DNA of 64,000 nucleotides from Shimwellia blattae DSM 4481 = NBRC 105725 (GTDB lineage Bacteria > Pseudomonadota > Gammaproteobacteria > Enterobacterales > Enterobacteriaceae), in assembly GCF_000262305.1 (NCBI RefSeq), contig NC_017910.1, positions 3,038,001 through 3,102,000 of the forward strand, given 5' to 3'. Shown here in pieces: positions 17,832 through 26,610 of this stretch. Every line of letters starts with the position of its first letter. Positions within the stretch are counted from its first letter, which is position 1. The notes under the pieces were generated by a model that worked only from the letters and a program-made list of their open reading frames with translations, made no database searches and was not told the origin of the DNA. Both the position numbers and the translations under genes were made by a program.

Positions 17832-18971
17832 TCACTTCCCGCTGTATTGCGGGTAGTCCGTATACCCGGCAGCGCCACCGCCGAATAACGTATTGCGATC
17901 GGCCGGGTTCAGCGGCCAGTTGTGGGCAATGCGCGCCGGGAGATCCGGGTTGGCAATAAACGTACGCCCGAAACCAAACAGATCCCCGAGCCCGGCGTCC
18001 AGCATCCGGTTTGCTTTCTCTGCAGTATATTTCCCGGCATACATCAGCACACCGCGGAAGGTTTCGCGCAGCGCCTGGCAAAATGCATGGGGCAGATCCG
18101 GTGCATTATCCCAGTCGGCCTCGGCAATGGATAAATAGGCGATCCCCAGCTGGTTAAGCTGTTTTGCCGCTTCAATGTAAGTGGTAAACGGATCCGGCTC
18201 CACCAGCCCCAGATACACCCGGTCTTCGCCGGTGCTTTCAAACAGCGGTGCAAAACGCACCCCGACCCGCGATTTCCCGACCACATCAACCACCGCCCGG
18301 GTCACTTCACGCAGGAAGCGCAGGCGGTTATCCAGCGAGCCGCCGTAGAGATCATCGCGCTGGTTGGTGTGCACCGACATAAACTGATTAATCAGATACC
18401 CGTTGGCCGCGTGCAGCTCCACCCCGTCGAACCCGGCCGCCATCGCGTTACGGGCAGCGGTGGCATACAGGGTGACCAGCTCCCGCACTTCGTCTGTTGT
18501 CAGGGCGCGTGGCGCAGACGGCTCAGCCAGTGCACCGGTGCCTGGCCCGGTCTCAATAAACACTTTCACGTTGGTCGCCGCAATGGCAGAGGGTGCCACC
18601 GGTGCCTGTTCGCCAGGCTGAAGCGAGGTGTGGGAAACCCGCCCCACATGCCACAGCTGGGCAAAGATAACCCCGCCCTGCTGATGCACCCGGTCGGTCA
18701 CTTTTTTCCAGCCGGCAATCTGCTGCGGCGTGTAGATGCCCGGGGTCCAGGCATAGCCCTGACCACGGGGCTCTATCTGGGTGCCTTCGCTGACCATAAA
18801 CCCGGCGCTGCTGCGCTGGGCATAATATTCCGCCATCAGATCGCTGGCGATATTGCCCGGCTGGCTGCTGCGTGAACGGGTCAGCGGCGGGAGGGCAATG
18901 CGGTTTTTCAGGGTAAACTCCCCGAGGGTTAACGGGGTAAACAGTGCAGCGTTTTCCATGTTGTATTCCAT
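17832..18971 (-). CDS. Old yellow enzyme family FMN-dependent ene-reductase
   Basis: A 375-379-residue cytosolic flavoenzyme that reduces activated C=C bonds of enals, maleimides or nitro compounds with NAD(P)H. Typical elements: FTPLTLGEFTLKNRIALPPLTRSR, AQLWHVGRVSH, the active-site pair in FDGVELHAANGYLINQF, DDLYGGSLDNRLRFLREV, and the FMN phosphate-binding FGFGRTFIANPDLPARI. Related to but distinct from E. coli NemA. Two starts are possible (18971 or 18959); neither has a good ribosome site. An AT-rich dyad upstream may be the operator of the ArsR-like protein. Confidence 0.88.
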   Translation of the reverse strand: MEYNMENAALFTPLTLGEFTLKNRIALPPLTRSRSSQPGNIASDLMAEYYAQRSSAGFMVSEGTQIEPRGQGYAWTPGIYTPQQIAGWKKVTDRVHQQGGVIFAQLWHVGRVSHTSLQPGEQAPVAPSAIAATNVKVFIETGPGTGALAEPSAPRALTTDEVRELVTLYATAARNAMAAGFDGVELHAANGYLINQFMSVHTNQRDDLYGGSLDNRLRFLREVTRAVVDVVGKSRVGVRFAPLFESTGEDRVYLGLVEPDPFTTYIEAAKQLNQLGIAYLSIAEADWDNAPDLPHAFCQALRETFRGVLMYAGKYTAEKANRMLDAGLGDLFGFGRTFIANPDLPARIAHNWPLNPADRNTLFGGGAAGYTDYPQYSGK

Positions 18972-19040
18972 ATAGACAGGTTCTCAGGCGGGCCAGGATG
19001 CCCGCAAATCATGAAATACAGGGTACGCCTCACATTGATA

Positions 19041-19074
19041 CATTGCAATATTTATATATTTGAATATAGCAATG
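19041..19074 (-). promoter_or_regulatory. AT-rich dyad upstream of the ene-reductase gene
   Basis: CATTGC and GCAATG arms flank an AT-rich core with ATATT/AATAT symmetry, 70-100 bases before the reductase start. The arrangement suits an ArsR-family operator overlapping a promoter. Assignment to the downstream regulator is inference. Confidence 0.45.
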
Positions 19075-19091
19075 CAGAATCAGGTGCTCAG

Positions 19092-19712
19092 TTATCCCCC
19101 CGGAGCGGGCTGACCGGCCAGCACCCACTTCATATAGCGCGACACCTGCGCAAAGCCGAAGCCGCTCACCCGCCCTTCCACCCGGCTCTGGTAGGGCCAC
19201 TCCTGCCAGCGGGTGCGGATCGTTTTGCCCTCCAGCAGGGCATTAATGATGGTTTTGCTGTCGTTACTGGCAAAATAGCCGTATCCCAGCCCCTGCATCA
19301 CCTCGCCCCCGTCAATACGGGCGTAGATCCGCGAGCCGGAAAAACTGTTATTACCCAGCGCCACCTTGCTGGCGCCATTGTCATAGTAGGTTACGGTGAG
19401 ATCATATTTACTGGCGGAGCAGCTGCGTTTATCGGTCATATTGTCCTGGTAGCAGCTCAGTAACCAGTTACCCTCGGTTGTGTCGGCGGTTTGCCCCTCT
19501 TCCCCCTGGAACACCCCCTCGCCATCCGCAAACGAAAACCGATACCACACGCCGTTGAGCGTGCCCTGTTCAACCTGCTGTAACACCCCTCCGGAAGAGA
19601 CCGTCGTCACGCTCCCCTGGGGGGTAAATTTACTGTCCTCAGACAGCGGTAATACCTCAGCCGTAGCTGAACAACTTACCATCACAGCCACCATCAGCAG
19701 GCGGTTTTTCAT
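19092..19712 (-). CDS. Uncharacterized exported protein, 206 residues
   Basis: Not recognized. The start at 19712 (AAGGAATG upstream) gives a clear signal peptide (MKNRLLMVAVMVSCSATA), so the protein should be periplasmic or outer-membrane associated. The mature part is rich in Gly, Ser and Tyr with alternating polar/hydrophobic strands and two cysteines (in LLSCYQ and RSCSAS) that could form a disulfide. A longer frame upstream adds residues without homology or a ribosome site. It lies downstream of dhaF in the same direction but 216 bases away, so a link to the dha system is doubtful. Confidence 0.6.
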   Translation of the reverse strand: MKNRLLMVAVMVSCSATAEVLPLSEDSKFTPQGSVTTVSSGGVLQQVEQGTLNGVWYRFSFADGEGVFQGEEGQTADTTEGNWLLSCYQDNMTDKRSCSASKYDLTVTYYDNGASKVALGNNSFSGSRIYARIDGGEVMQGLGYGYFASNDSKTIINALLEGKTIRTRWQEWPYQSRVEGRVSGFGFAQVSRYMKWVLAGQPAPGG

Positions 19713-19928
19713 CACGCATTCCTTATCAGTACCGGTTATCCTCCTGCCGCCAAACAAACGCAACGCGCGCCGCCAGCCCGGGTGGCATGGTGAGCAGTCA
19801 GTAAGAAAACGACCATAAAACACCCGGAAAAACTGTCATGCGCTCATTATCATATGAGTAAATCAGATACATAATTCAGCGAATTATGATTAACGGAGCC
19901 CGCAGTACAGGGCGCACTGCGGGGATGT

Positions 19929-21746
19929 TTACGCCATGCCTAATACCAGACCGGTAGCCACCGCGTTACGCGGGCCTTCAGTACCGCGAATATTGCCCTG
20001 CCCTGCCACCACCCCGTAGTGGGACAGCGCATCGGTGATAAGCTGCGGGATCTCAAAATCCAGCGCAGAGCCCCCCACCAGCACCACAAACGCAATATCG
20101 CGAATTTCACCACCGGGCGAGACCTGGCGCAGCGCACGCAGGCAGTTGGTCACAAAGACTTTTTCTTTTGCCTGGCGGCGCACCAGGCGGATCTTTTCCA
20201 GCGAGGTCTGGTTATCAATCGGCACCAGAGTGCCCTCTTTGATGTAGACCACTTTGGCAAATACCGCCGGGCTGAGCGGCTCGCGGAAGAACTCCACCGC
20301 GCCGTTTTCATGGCGAATACTGAACAGGCTCTCCACTTTGGCGAGCGGATATTTTTTGATCTCCTCCGCCAGTTGCAGCTCACTGAGCCCCAGTTCGGTT
20401 TTGATAAGCAGGCTGACCATGTTCCCCGCCCCGGCCAGGTGTACAGATTTCACCTGGCCTGCCCGGTTGATGGTGGCCGCATCGGTCGAGCCCGCCCCCA
20501 GATCGAGGATCGCCAGCGGCGTATCGCTCCCCGGTGTGGTCAGGGCACCGCTAATCGCCATATTGGCCTCCACGCCGCCCACTTCCACCCGGGTTGCCAG
20601 GCGCTGGCTCAGCTCACCGGCGATCACCTCCATTTGCAGCCGGTCAGATTTAACCATGGCGGCGATCCCGACAGCGTTCTCCATGGAAAACTCCCCGGCC
20701 AGCCCACCCTGGACTTTACGCGGAATAAACGTATCCACCGCCAGCAGATCCTGGATAAACACCTCGTGGGCCCCGTGGCCGCTCAGGGAGGCCATCACCT
20801 GGCGCACCCGCTCCAGCATGCCCCCGGCGTGGGTGCCCGGCTCGCCGCGAATATCACTCACCGGCGCGCACTCCGCCACCGCCTGCATAATCGCCCCGGC
20901 CCCGCAGGCCACATCCGCCTGCGCGCTGCGTTTTTCGCCACGTACAGTTATTTTGCCTGCCGGGATCACCCGGGATTTCACATCCCCCTGTGGGGTCTTC
21001 AGCACCACCGCAGAACGGTTGCCGATAAGCGCCCTGGCCACCGGCACTATCATGCGTGTCTCTTCCGGGGTCAGGTTAAACCAGGTGGCAATCCCGTAGG
21101 GGTTAGAAAGCAGTGAAATCACCTGCCCGGTGGCAGCCACCTCCACCGCCGCCAGCACCCCTTCCGGGACCTGGTCTATCAGGGTGACTTCATCGACGAT
21201 AGGCAGGGTGCGCGACAGGCGGTTATTGATAAGCACCCCGTCATCCTGCTGGAGGATCACCGCCACCACATTCACGCCGCGTTTTAGTGCCTCGTTCAGT
21301 TGCCAGGCCGCGTCCATAAAATCCACCTGACGGTCAATCAGCGGGATCCAGCCACTGGCGAACTGCGCCGGTTCAAGGGCGGCAAGGTTCGCAAGGCTGA
21401 TGGTGGTCCCGACCCCAAGCCCTTCACCGCCGGGGGTCTGGGGGTTATGGCCGATCATGGTGGATTCGGTGATGATAGTCTCGGTGATGGTCTCCATCGC
21501 CACATCGCCGATAACCGGTGCCGCCTCATTCAGACGGATCAGGGCCACATCTTCGGCCTCGCGCCCGGCCCGCGCCAGCGCCTGGTTAAGGGCGGCCAGC
21601 ACCCCGCTAATATTGTCCAGGGTGCCTTTGGTGCCGGTGGTTGGCACAATGCCGCTGGTCAGAAACTCCAGCCCGCCGGGGCTCTCCTGGGCCAGCGCCA
21701 CCTCGGTGGTGGCGTTACCAATATCAATGCCCGCAATCAGCGTCAT
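19929..21746 (-). CDS. dhaF: Glycerol dehydratase reactivase large subunit DhaF (GdrA)
   Basis: A 605-residue ATP-dependent chaperone that, with DhaG, releases damaged cobalamin from inactivated glycerol dehydratase. The ASKHA (Hsp70/actin-like) phosphate loops are seen: IAGIDIGNATTEVALA at the N terminus and LAILDLGAGSTDAATI around residue 405, with VVLVGGSALDFEIPQLI near the end. The length matches DhaF of Klebsiella and Citrobacter. It follows dhaE by 11 bases. Because the phage lies between it and the dhaB promoter, it is probably poorly transcribed. Confidence 0.95.
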   Translation of the reverse strand: MTLIAGIDIGNATTEVALAQESPGGLEFLTSGIVPTTGTKGTLDNISGVLAALNQALARAGREAEDVALIRLNEAAPVIGDVAMETITETIITESTMIGHNPQTPGGEGLGVGTTISLANLAALEPAQFASGWIPLIDRQVDFMDAAWQLNEALKRGVNVVAVILQQDDGVLINNRLSRTLPIVDEVTLIDQVPEGVLAAVEVAATGQVISLLSNPYGIATWFNLTPEETRMIVPVARALIGNRSAVVLKTPQGDVKSRVIPAGKITVRGEKRSAQADVACGAGAIMQAVAECAPVSDIRGEPGTHAGGMLERVRQVMASLSGHGAHEVFIQDLLAVDTFIPRKVQGGLAGEFSMENAVGIAAMVKSDRLQMEVIAGELSQRLATRVEVGGVEANMAISGALTTPGSDTPLAILDLGAGSTDAATINRAGQVKSVHLAGAGNMVSLLIKTELGLSELQLAEEIKKYPLAKVESLFSIRHENGAVEFFREPLSPAVFAKVVYIKEGTLVPIDNQTSLEKIRLVRRQAKEKVFVTNCLRALRQVSPGGEIRDIAFVVLVGGSALDFEIPQLITDALSHYGVVAGQGNIRGTEGPRNAVATGLVLGMA

Positions 21747-21757
21747 AACGGCGGCCC

Positions 21758-22183
21758 TTATGCTTCTTTGCGCAGTTTATCGCGCTGGCGATAGACCTCT
21801 GCCGCTTCGCGGATAAAGGCGGCGTTTACCGTGGCCTGATACCGGGTTTCCAGCTCATCGGCAATGGCCAGCAGCTCTTCCACACTTGAGCGGTACGGGC
21901 GCAGCGCATTATAAATTTCGAGGATCCGCGCATCGGGAATGGCAATCAGCTCCCCGGCCCGGCGCAGGTTGCGGGCAATGGCGTGGCGGTGCATCTGCTC
22001 GGCAATTTGCGCCTGGTACTCCAGGGTCTCCCGGGAGATACGCACATCCTGTGGCCCCACCTTCCCGGCGAGGACATTCTCAAGGGTGATGTCGGTCAGG
22101 GGTTTCCCGGTCGGGGTCTGGATGCGCTCCGGGCAGCGGCTCGCCAGCGGGTAATCCGCCGCACTCATCTTGGTCGTGGTCAT
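21758..22183 (-). CDS. dhaE: Glycerol dehydratase small subunit DhaE
   Basis: A 141-residue gamma subunit of B12-dependent glycerol dehydratase. The strongly conserved blocks YPLASRCPERIQTPTGKPL, GPQDVRISRETLEYQAQIAE and RNLRRAGELIAIPDARIL identify it. The start overlaps the dhaC stop by four bases (ATGA), implying translational coupling. The gene itself is intact but lies distal to the phage insertion in dhaC. Confidence 0.95.
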   Translation of the reverse strand: MTTTKMSAADYPLASRCPERIQTPTGKPLTDITLENVLAGKVGPQDVRISRETLEYQAQIAEQMHRHAIARNLRRAGELIAIPDARILEIYNALRPYRSSVEELLAIADELETRYQATVNAAFIREAAEVYRQRDKLRKEA

Positions 22184-22660
22184 GCTTCCTCCCGGGTAAT
22201 CTCGATATTCAGGGTGGCGGGTTTGGCATCCGCCACCACATGTTTGGTCTCTTTAATGTGGAACAGGGCCGCTTTAGCCATAAACTTCGGGCGCACCATC
22301 TGGTCGTTAACCACCGGCACCGGCGAGGGGGACTCTTTGCGCGCATAGCGGGCGGCGTTTTTGCCAATCTGGCGATAGGTCTCAAGGGTTAACAGCGGCG
22401 CCTGGGAGAACAGCTCCAGGTTACTGAGCGGCAGCAGATCCCGCTGGTGGATAACCGTGGTCCCTTTGGACTGGATCCCTATCCCGATGCCAGAGCCGCT
22501 GAGGTTAGCCGCATCCCAGGCCATAAATGACACGTCCGACGTGCGCAGGATACGCACCACCCGGGCGTGCAACCCCTCTTCTTCCACCCCGGCCACCAGC
22601 TCTTTGATTATCGCTTTATGGGGCATGTCTATCAGGGTTTTATGCTGATATTTATCAAAC
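22180..22660 (-). pseudogene. dhaC: dhaC 3' fragment (glycerol dehydratase medium subunit, disrupted)
   Basis: This fragment holds the last 158 of about 196 DhaC residues, from DKYQHKTLID onward. The frame runs in from the phage through a TAG two codons before the junction, so no full protein is made. An internal ATG at 22626 (DMP) would give 148 residues (MPHKAIIKELVAGVEEEGLH onward). The missing 38 residues are at 55998-56111. Blocks such as RVVRILRTSDVSFMAWDAAN and VIHQRDLLPLSNLELFSQ are intact, so the break is recent. Confidence 0.95.
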
Positions 22661-22750
22661 TATAGCGCCGGAATTTTTTTGATACCATTTTGAAAAAAAA
22701 TAGATACCATTCAATTCTGGTCAACAAAAAAACATTTGATATCAAATTCA
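22661..22750. repeat. Phage right end with transposase-binding-type repeats
   Basis: Three related sites: TTTGATACCA (22678-22687), TAGATACCA (22701-22709) and TTTGATATCAAA (22735-22746). The same motif occurs inverted near the other phage end. In Mu, such repeats at both ends are MuA sites. The first lies the same distance from the tip as its partner at the other end. Confidence 0.75.
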
Positions 22751-23002
22751 GAGGTTATCTGGAGAAATTGCTTCTCTCTCCTGAATAAAGTTCTGAATAT
22801 CATTGGCTGATATGACTACGCTATCATCAAAGCCAGGTTCCAGATGGCCACAAATCCCCATCCAAAGTTGATCCATTTCACCCCGGGTAAGGAGATTTAA
22901 GGCCAGTACTGCCGACTCTTTGGTATCATAACGTCCACCGACAGGTTCAAAGCCCGACTTAATTACCCATCCTGAGCTGGTTTCAGAATACTTAAAGTTC
23001 AT
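22748..23002 (-). CDS. Small phage protein, 84 residues, after the tailspike
   Basis: Not recognized. A compact soluble protein with no signal or membrane segment; acidic C-terminal half (FIQEREAISPDNL). GAGGCGATT precedes the ATG. It starts 7 bases after the tailspike stop and ends at the phage's right-end repeats, the place where Mu-like phages carry non-essential cargo. It could help fold or assemble the adjacent tailspike, or be an accessory gene; the sequence does not decide. Confidence 0.6.
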   Translation of the reverse strand: MNFKYSETSSGWVIKSGFEPVGGRYDTKESAVLALNLLTRGEMDQLWMGICGHLEPGFDDSVVISANDIQNFIQEREAISPDNL

Positions 23003-23009
23003 AATCGCC

Positions 23010-24854
23010 TCACGACGCTGTTAATATCGCTTTAAATGATGCCCCGCCATCCACCGTATTGATGTATTCCAGCCCCATCCCGGCAGCAAACGCCCCCATG
23101 CGTTGAGTCCTTACTGAAACTTTATAATTACCAAAATCAGGAACCCCCCAAGACATTATGCTGTTGAATTCACAACCAATTGTAATGTATGCTCTATCAC
23201 CAACAGCACTAAAAGTACCTCCTCGTACATTACTGAGACGGACATAGGCCCTGCTCAGCAGATTGACTGAAGCGCAGTATCCACCTTCAACAAGAAGTCT
23301 GTGCTGGAATGCACCTGTCAGTTGCCCCATAATTTCACAGTCCCTCAATTTTGTCGGACGACTCGTTTCTGTAGGACCAGTACTTCCTACATTTTTTTTA
23401 AACGTAGTGTGGTCGAACAAGACACCGGATATATCAGTTCTTGTACAGCTATAGTCATTCATGATAATGCAATCCGTAACATGAAGGTAATCACAGCCAT
23501 AATATGGAAGTAGAGTATCTATCTCGCAATTGACGAGATGGCAGTTTGCTATATCAACAACACATGAATTATCGGAGGTCGTAAAACGACAAGATGAAAG
23601 CTTCACCGGGTACCCACGATTGTAATATTTGACAAAAAAAGAACCAATAATCTCAGAGTAATTACCATAAGTGGCCGATACCGCCCCTCCGATATTGGCG
23701 GCACAGACAACACTGGCATAGAGGTTAAGTGTGACTGACATTGCCGTTGTGACTGTCCCAATTGAAGTTGAAGATGCAGCATCTATTATCATCTGATAAA
23801 TTGCTGAATTACTGAGTAAAAAATAGCTATTTTGATAATTCAGAGCTGAAGGTAATCCTGTGGCACCGTCATCTAGTGTAGTTATATATGCACGCTCGGC
23901 ATGGATAGTATGAAATTCTGAACGAATTGCATTTATATACAATTGCTTATGGTATGCCTGTTCGCATTGAATCCTCCCAATATGTAGGCAGTTAGATGTA
24001 TCGCCAAAAGGCGAAATTGCTATTGCATGCAAGGACTGATTCCCTGAAAGCTCCACAGATATTGATTTAAAAGCACTATCCCAGACTGCTCCCATATAAA
24101 TTCCGGAGCCGTTAAAACCGATAACCCGTAGCGAATCTATAGACAACAGTTGTCCCTTTATAAAAATACCATTTAATTCCGTTGCCCGACTGTCAGATAC
24201 AACTGCAAAACAGCCATCTATACAGGTGTAAATACACCGATCTTCACGAAAAGCCGTATCCGGATTGCCAAGCGTCACTACAAAATTTGCACTGTGCAAA
24301 GCTGTGAAGTTTGCAGGATTCACAAGTAAACGACCAGTCCAGTCGGTTCTGATTTTTCTGACATTAGTAAAGTCAATCGTGCGGGTTATGCGCCATGGAC
24401 CGCCAGTCAAATCTATCCCAAACCCAAAATTCAGAGCAACAGTAATCGCCCCTATCACAGCAGCTGTATTGTCTGTGCTGGGGCTGTTGCCAATCCCGCC
24501 ATACATAAATGGTGTAACGTAATTAATTGCATCCTGTCCCGTTCCACCCTGTATCAAAGCAGCAAGTGATAATCCATCGCCAGGCTTATTACTTTTGAGA
24601 TCTGTTCTCAATTTAGCATCACCTAATTTAGGTATAGCTTTACTGAGTTGGTCATATGATTTTTTATCAGGCTGGATATTCGCTGCGGCCAGCAAATTTA
24701 GTAACTCTGCCTGCACAACATTAAACCAGTCAGCTCCTGGCCAGCTTATACCGCCTTGCTCCTGGCTTTCACCAAACCAGCGCGGGGTGATTGACTGTTG
24801 TTCTTTAGGTTCGGGCATCTCCGGGACGCCGCTGGTGTTGTCGAGATGGTACAT
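23010..24854 (-). CDS. Tailspike with beta-helix body (second receptor-binding protein)
   Basis: A 614-residue tail protein. Residues 1-75 form an adaptor (MYHLDNTSGVPEMPEPKE, PGADWFNVVQAELLNLL) shared with the tail fibre at 25739. The remainder is rich in short strands with Asn, Gly and Ser, including GGPWRITRTIDF and many VxIxNC-like turns, the pattern of right-handed beta-helix depolymerases that degrade surface polysaccharide. It is more AT-rich than the structural genes upstream, suggesting recent acquisition. No enzyme class can be assigned by eye. AAGGAG precedes the ATG. Confidence 0.8.
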   Translation of the reverse strand: MYHLDNTSGVPEMPEPKEQQSITPRWFGESQEQGGISWPGADWFNVVQAELLNLLAAANIQPDKKSYDQLSKAIPKLGDAKLRTDLKSNKPGDGLSLAALIQGGTGQDAINYVTPFMYGGIGNSPSTDNTAAVIGAITVALNFGFGIDLTGGPWRITRTIDFTNVRKIRTDWTGRLLVNPANFTALHSANFVVTLGNPDTAFREDRCIYTCIDGCFAVVSDSRATELNGIFIKGQLLSIDSLRVIGFNGSGIYMGAVWDSAFKSISVELSGNQSLHAIAISPFGDTSNCLHIGRIQCEQAYHKQLYINAIRSEFHTIHAERAYITTLDDGATGLPSALNYQNSYFLLSNSAIYQMIIDAASSTSIGTVTTAMSVTLNLYASVVCAANIGGAVSATYGNYSEIIGSFFVKYYNRGYPVKLSSCRFTTSDNSCVVDIANCHLVNCEIDTLLPYYGCDYLHVTDCIIMNDYSCTRTDISGVLFDHTTFKKNVGSTGPTETSRPTKLRDCEIMGQLTGAFQHRLLVEGGYCASVNLLSRAYVRLSNVRGGTFSAVGDRAYITIGCEFNSIMSWGVPDFGNYKVSVRTQRMGAFAAGMGLEYINTVDGGASFKAILTAS

Positions 24855-24863
24855 GACAGCTCC

Positions 24864-25739
24864 TTATGGCTTCTCGGGCCAGGTAATATCATTGAGCGTG
24901 GTATCAGTACGATTTACTGCCAGGCGATATACCTGCCACCGGGCCAGTCGTGCGGATTCTTCTTCAGTCGCCTGGCCACTGTCCACTGCATACGAAAGTA
25001 CCGCGATTTGCTGAGAAGCCTCAGTCAACAGACTGGCTTTATGTTGCTCTGCCTGGGCTTGCTTATATTCAGATTCAGCAGAGATATCCTTTACCCATGT
25101 ATTACCATCCCATTGATCAAATTCTCCAGGAACAAGTTGCGTATAACCATCAGGAACTGGGCCCAGTTCACTAATCGTCAGTGGCGCTTTATCTGTAGTA
25201 TTCCAGACAGTCAATCCGCGCATATCCTTGATGTAGATCCACTCTGTACCGGTCCAGCGGGTGACGAACGTTGGTTTAACCTCTGGAGGCGCAGTGAACG
25301 TGCAGTTGTCAGGTAGAGTGAACCAGGAGTTTGAGACGATATGTTTTGTACCATCGCTTTCGTAGAATGGCTGACCTGTTTTATCTTCAATTTGCTGCCA
25401 TTCATTGCCGGAATATAACAGCACAAAGCCCGTATCAGCGACGGGCGGTTTTACTGTGATACCCCAGTCAGGGACCGACTCATTAAGGGAGGTAATCACA
25501 AAACCATTGCCGTGCTCATCCCAGTATGGGGTCCCACGGACATCAGCAATATACTGCCATTCACCATTGCTGAATATCCCTGTCTGACCATCTGGGGGGA
25601 TACAGGGAATATGGGTGGTTCTGGAAGGTAACCCCGTATTAGGTGGAATAGCCATAAATACCGAGCCAATATACACACCATTTTCATCATACTGATAAAG
25701 CCATATGGCCTGCGGATCACCGGAAAATTCAAATGACAT
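24864..25739 (-). CDS. Tail fibre assembly protein (Tfa type) with repeated aromatic modules
   Basis: A 291-residue protein. The C-terminal 75 residues (AEQHKASLLTEASQQIAVL, then SARLARWQVYRLAVNRTDT and WPEKP) are the Tfa chaperone domain that helps trimerize tail fibre tips. Ahead of it are about three repeats around GEWQYIADVRGTPYWDEHGN, NEWQQIEDKTGQPFYESDG and TEWIYIKDMRGLTVWNTTD, a longer N-terminal part than in plain Tfa. It abuts the tail fibre gene (ATG within the shared base). The repeats might bind fibre or sugar. Confidence 0.8.
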   Translation of the reverse strand: MSFEFSGDPQAIWLYQYDENGVYIGSVFMAIPPNTGLPSRTTHIPCIPPDGQTGIFSNGEWQYIADVRGTPYWDEHGNGFVITSLNESVPDWGITVKPPVADTGFVLLYSGNEWQQIEDKTGQPFYESDGTKHIVSNSWFTLPDNCTFTAPPEVKPTFVTRWTGTEWIYIKDMRGLTVWNTTDKAPLTISELGPVPDGYTQLVPGEFDQWDGNTWVKDISAESEYKQAQAEQHKASLLTEASQQIAVLSYAVDSGQATEEESARLARWQVYRLAVNRTDTTLNDITWPEKP

Positions 25740-26608
25740 TACGCTAACCTCACAATTGCATTAAAGGCGATATTTTTGACAGTGTTTTCTGTATTACCAA
25801 AATTGCTGATGGTGACAGTATGGCCATGAGGTCCTATATAAACAGAGTGTGCATGCGGACCAATATAAACGGTATGCATATGGAGTCCTGAATCAGCAAT
25901 AACAGATGCTGCCCACAGGCTGTCATTCATCCCCGAGACCCGGTGCTCACTTTCCGGGTTATCACTGTCAACATCGCCGGTGTTATTTGTGCCATCAATA
26001 TCACTGGAGCGGGCCATCAGCTTATTAAAACGGGAATCACTGACGTGATTGTGCAGGCCATCCTGACTGGTCTGTTTTGTGCCGAGATCAGTATCAGCAG
26101 CGGTGGCCGTACCCAGGTCAGTGGTGGAAATGCTGCCGCTATGGGAATGTGATTTGACACCATCTGCCTCCAGAGAAAGCAACGTACGGCCTGATGCAGG
26201 CAGAAACTTGATAGTCTGGCCGCGCATATCCGGAATAACGCCAGACGGGTATGCCTGAGCCAGACGGGGATATGCCGTCGTATCAAACGTCTGCCCCAGC
26301 ATCAGGGCAAACCCGGTGGGTGCCGTTGCGCCGGGCCAGGCCAGGGCTATCCCCGGGGGCAGCATGTAATCTGAAGAGAAGAGCCGGATGGCCTGCGCAA
26401 ACTGATCCATCTGTGATTTCACTGGTGTGATATTTGCCAGTTTCAGCACATTCATCATTTCCACTGTAATAATATTGAACCAGTCTGCTCCCGGATAACT
26501 TGGTGCAATACCATCACCGCCTTCAGTGAAATACCTTGGTTCAGTAAATAAAATATTTTTTACCGGCGGTAATTCGGAAACAGAGGAATCATTATCCAGG
26601 TAATACAT
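25739..26608 (-). CDS. Tail fibre / collar-domain protein (first receptor-binding protein)
   Basis: A 289-residue fibre. Residues 1-80 are the adaptor also found in the tailspike (MYYLDNDSSVSELPPVKN, PGADWFNIITVEMMNVL). A tail-collar domain follows (PPGIALAWPGATAPTGFALM, then DMRGQTIKF). Near the tip it has successive H-x-H pairs (LHMHTVYIGPHAHSVYIGP, then HGHTV), like the metal-coordinating tips of short tail fibres. There is no invertible segment or gin gene beside it, so host range is not switched as in Mu. Confidence 0.8.
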   Translation of the reverse strand: MYYLDNDSSVSELPPVKNILFTEPRYFTEGGDGIAPSYPGADWFNIITVEMMNVLKLANITPVKSQMDQFAQAIRLFSSDYMLPPGIALAWPGATAPTGFALMLGQTFDTTAYPRLAQAYPSGVIPDMRGQTIKFLPASGRTLLSLEADGVKSHSHSGSISTTDLGTATAADTDLGTKQTSQDGLHNHVSDSRFNKLMARSSDIDGTNNTGDVDSDNPESEHRVSGMNDSLWAASVIADSGLHMHTVYIGPHAHSVYIGPHGHTVTISNFGNTENTVKNIAFNAIVRLA

Positions 26609-26610
26609 AA

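Noticed and set aside
20019..21116. 365-codon + strand frame opposite dhaF
   Set aside because: Antisense shadow of a conserved gene; no family features.
22748..26608. Mu-type invertible tail-fibre segment with gin
   Set aside because: No invertase gene and no inverted recombination sites were found around the fibre genes.
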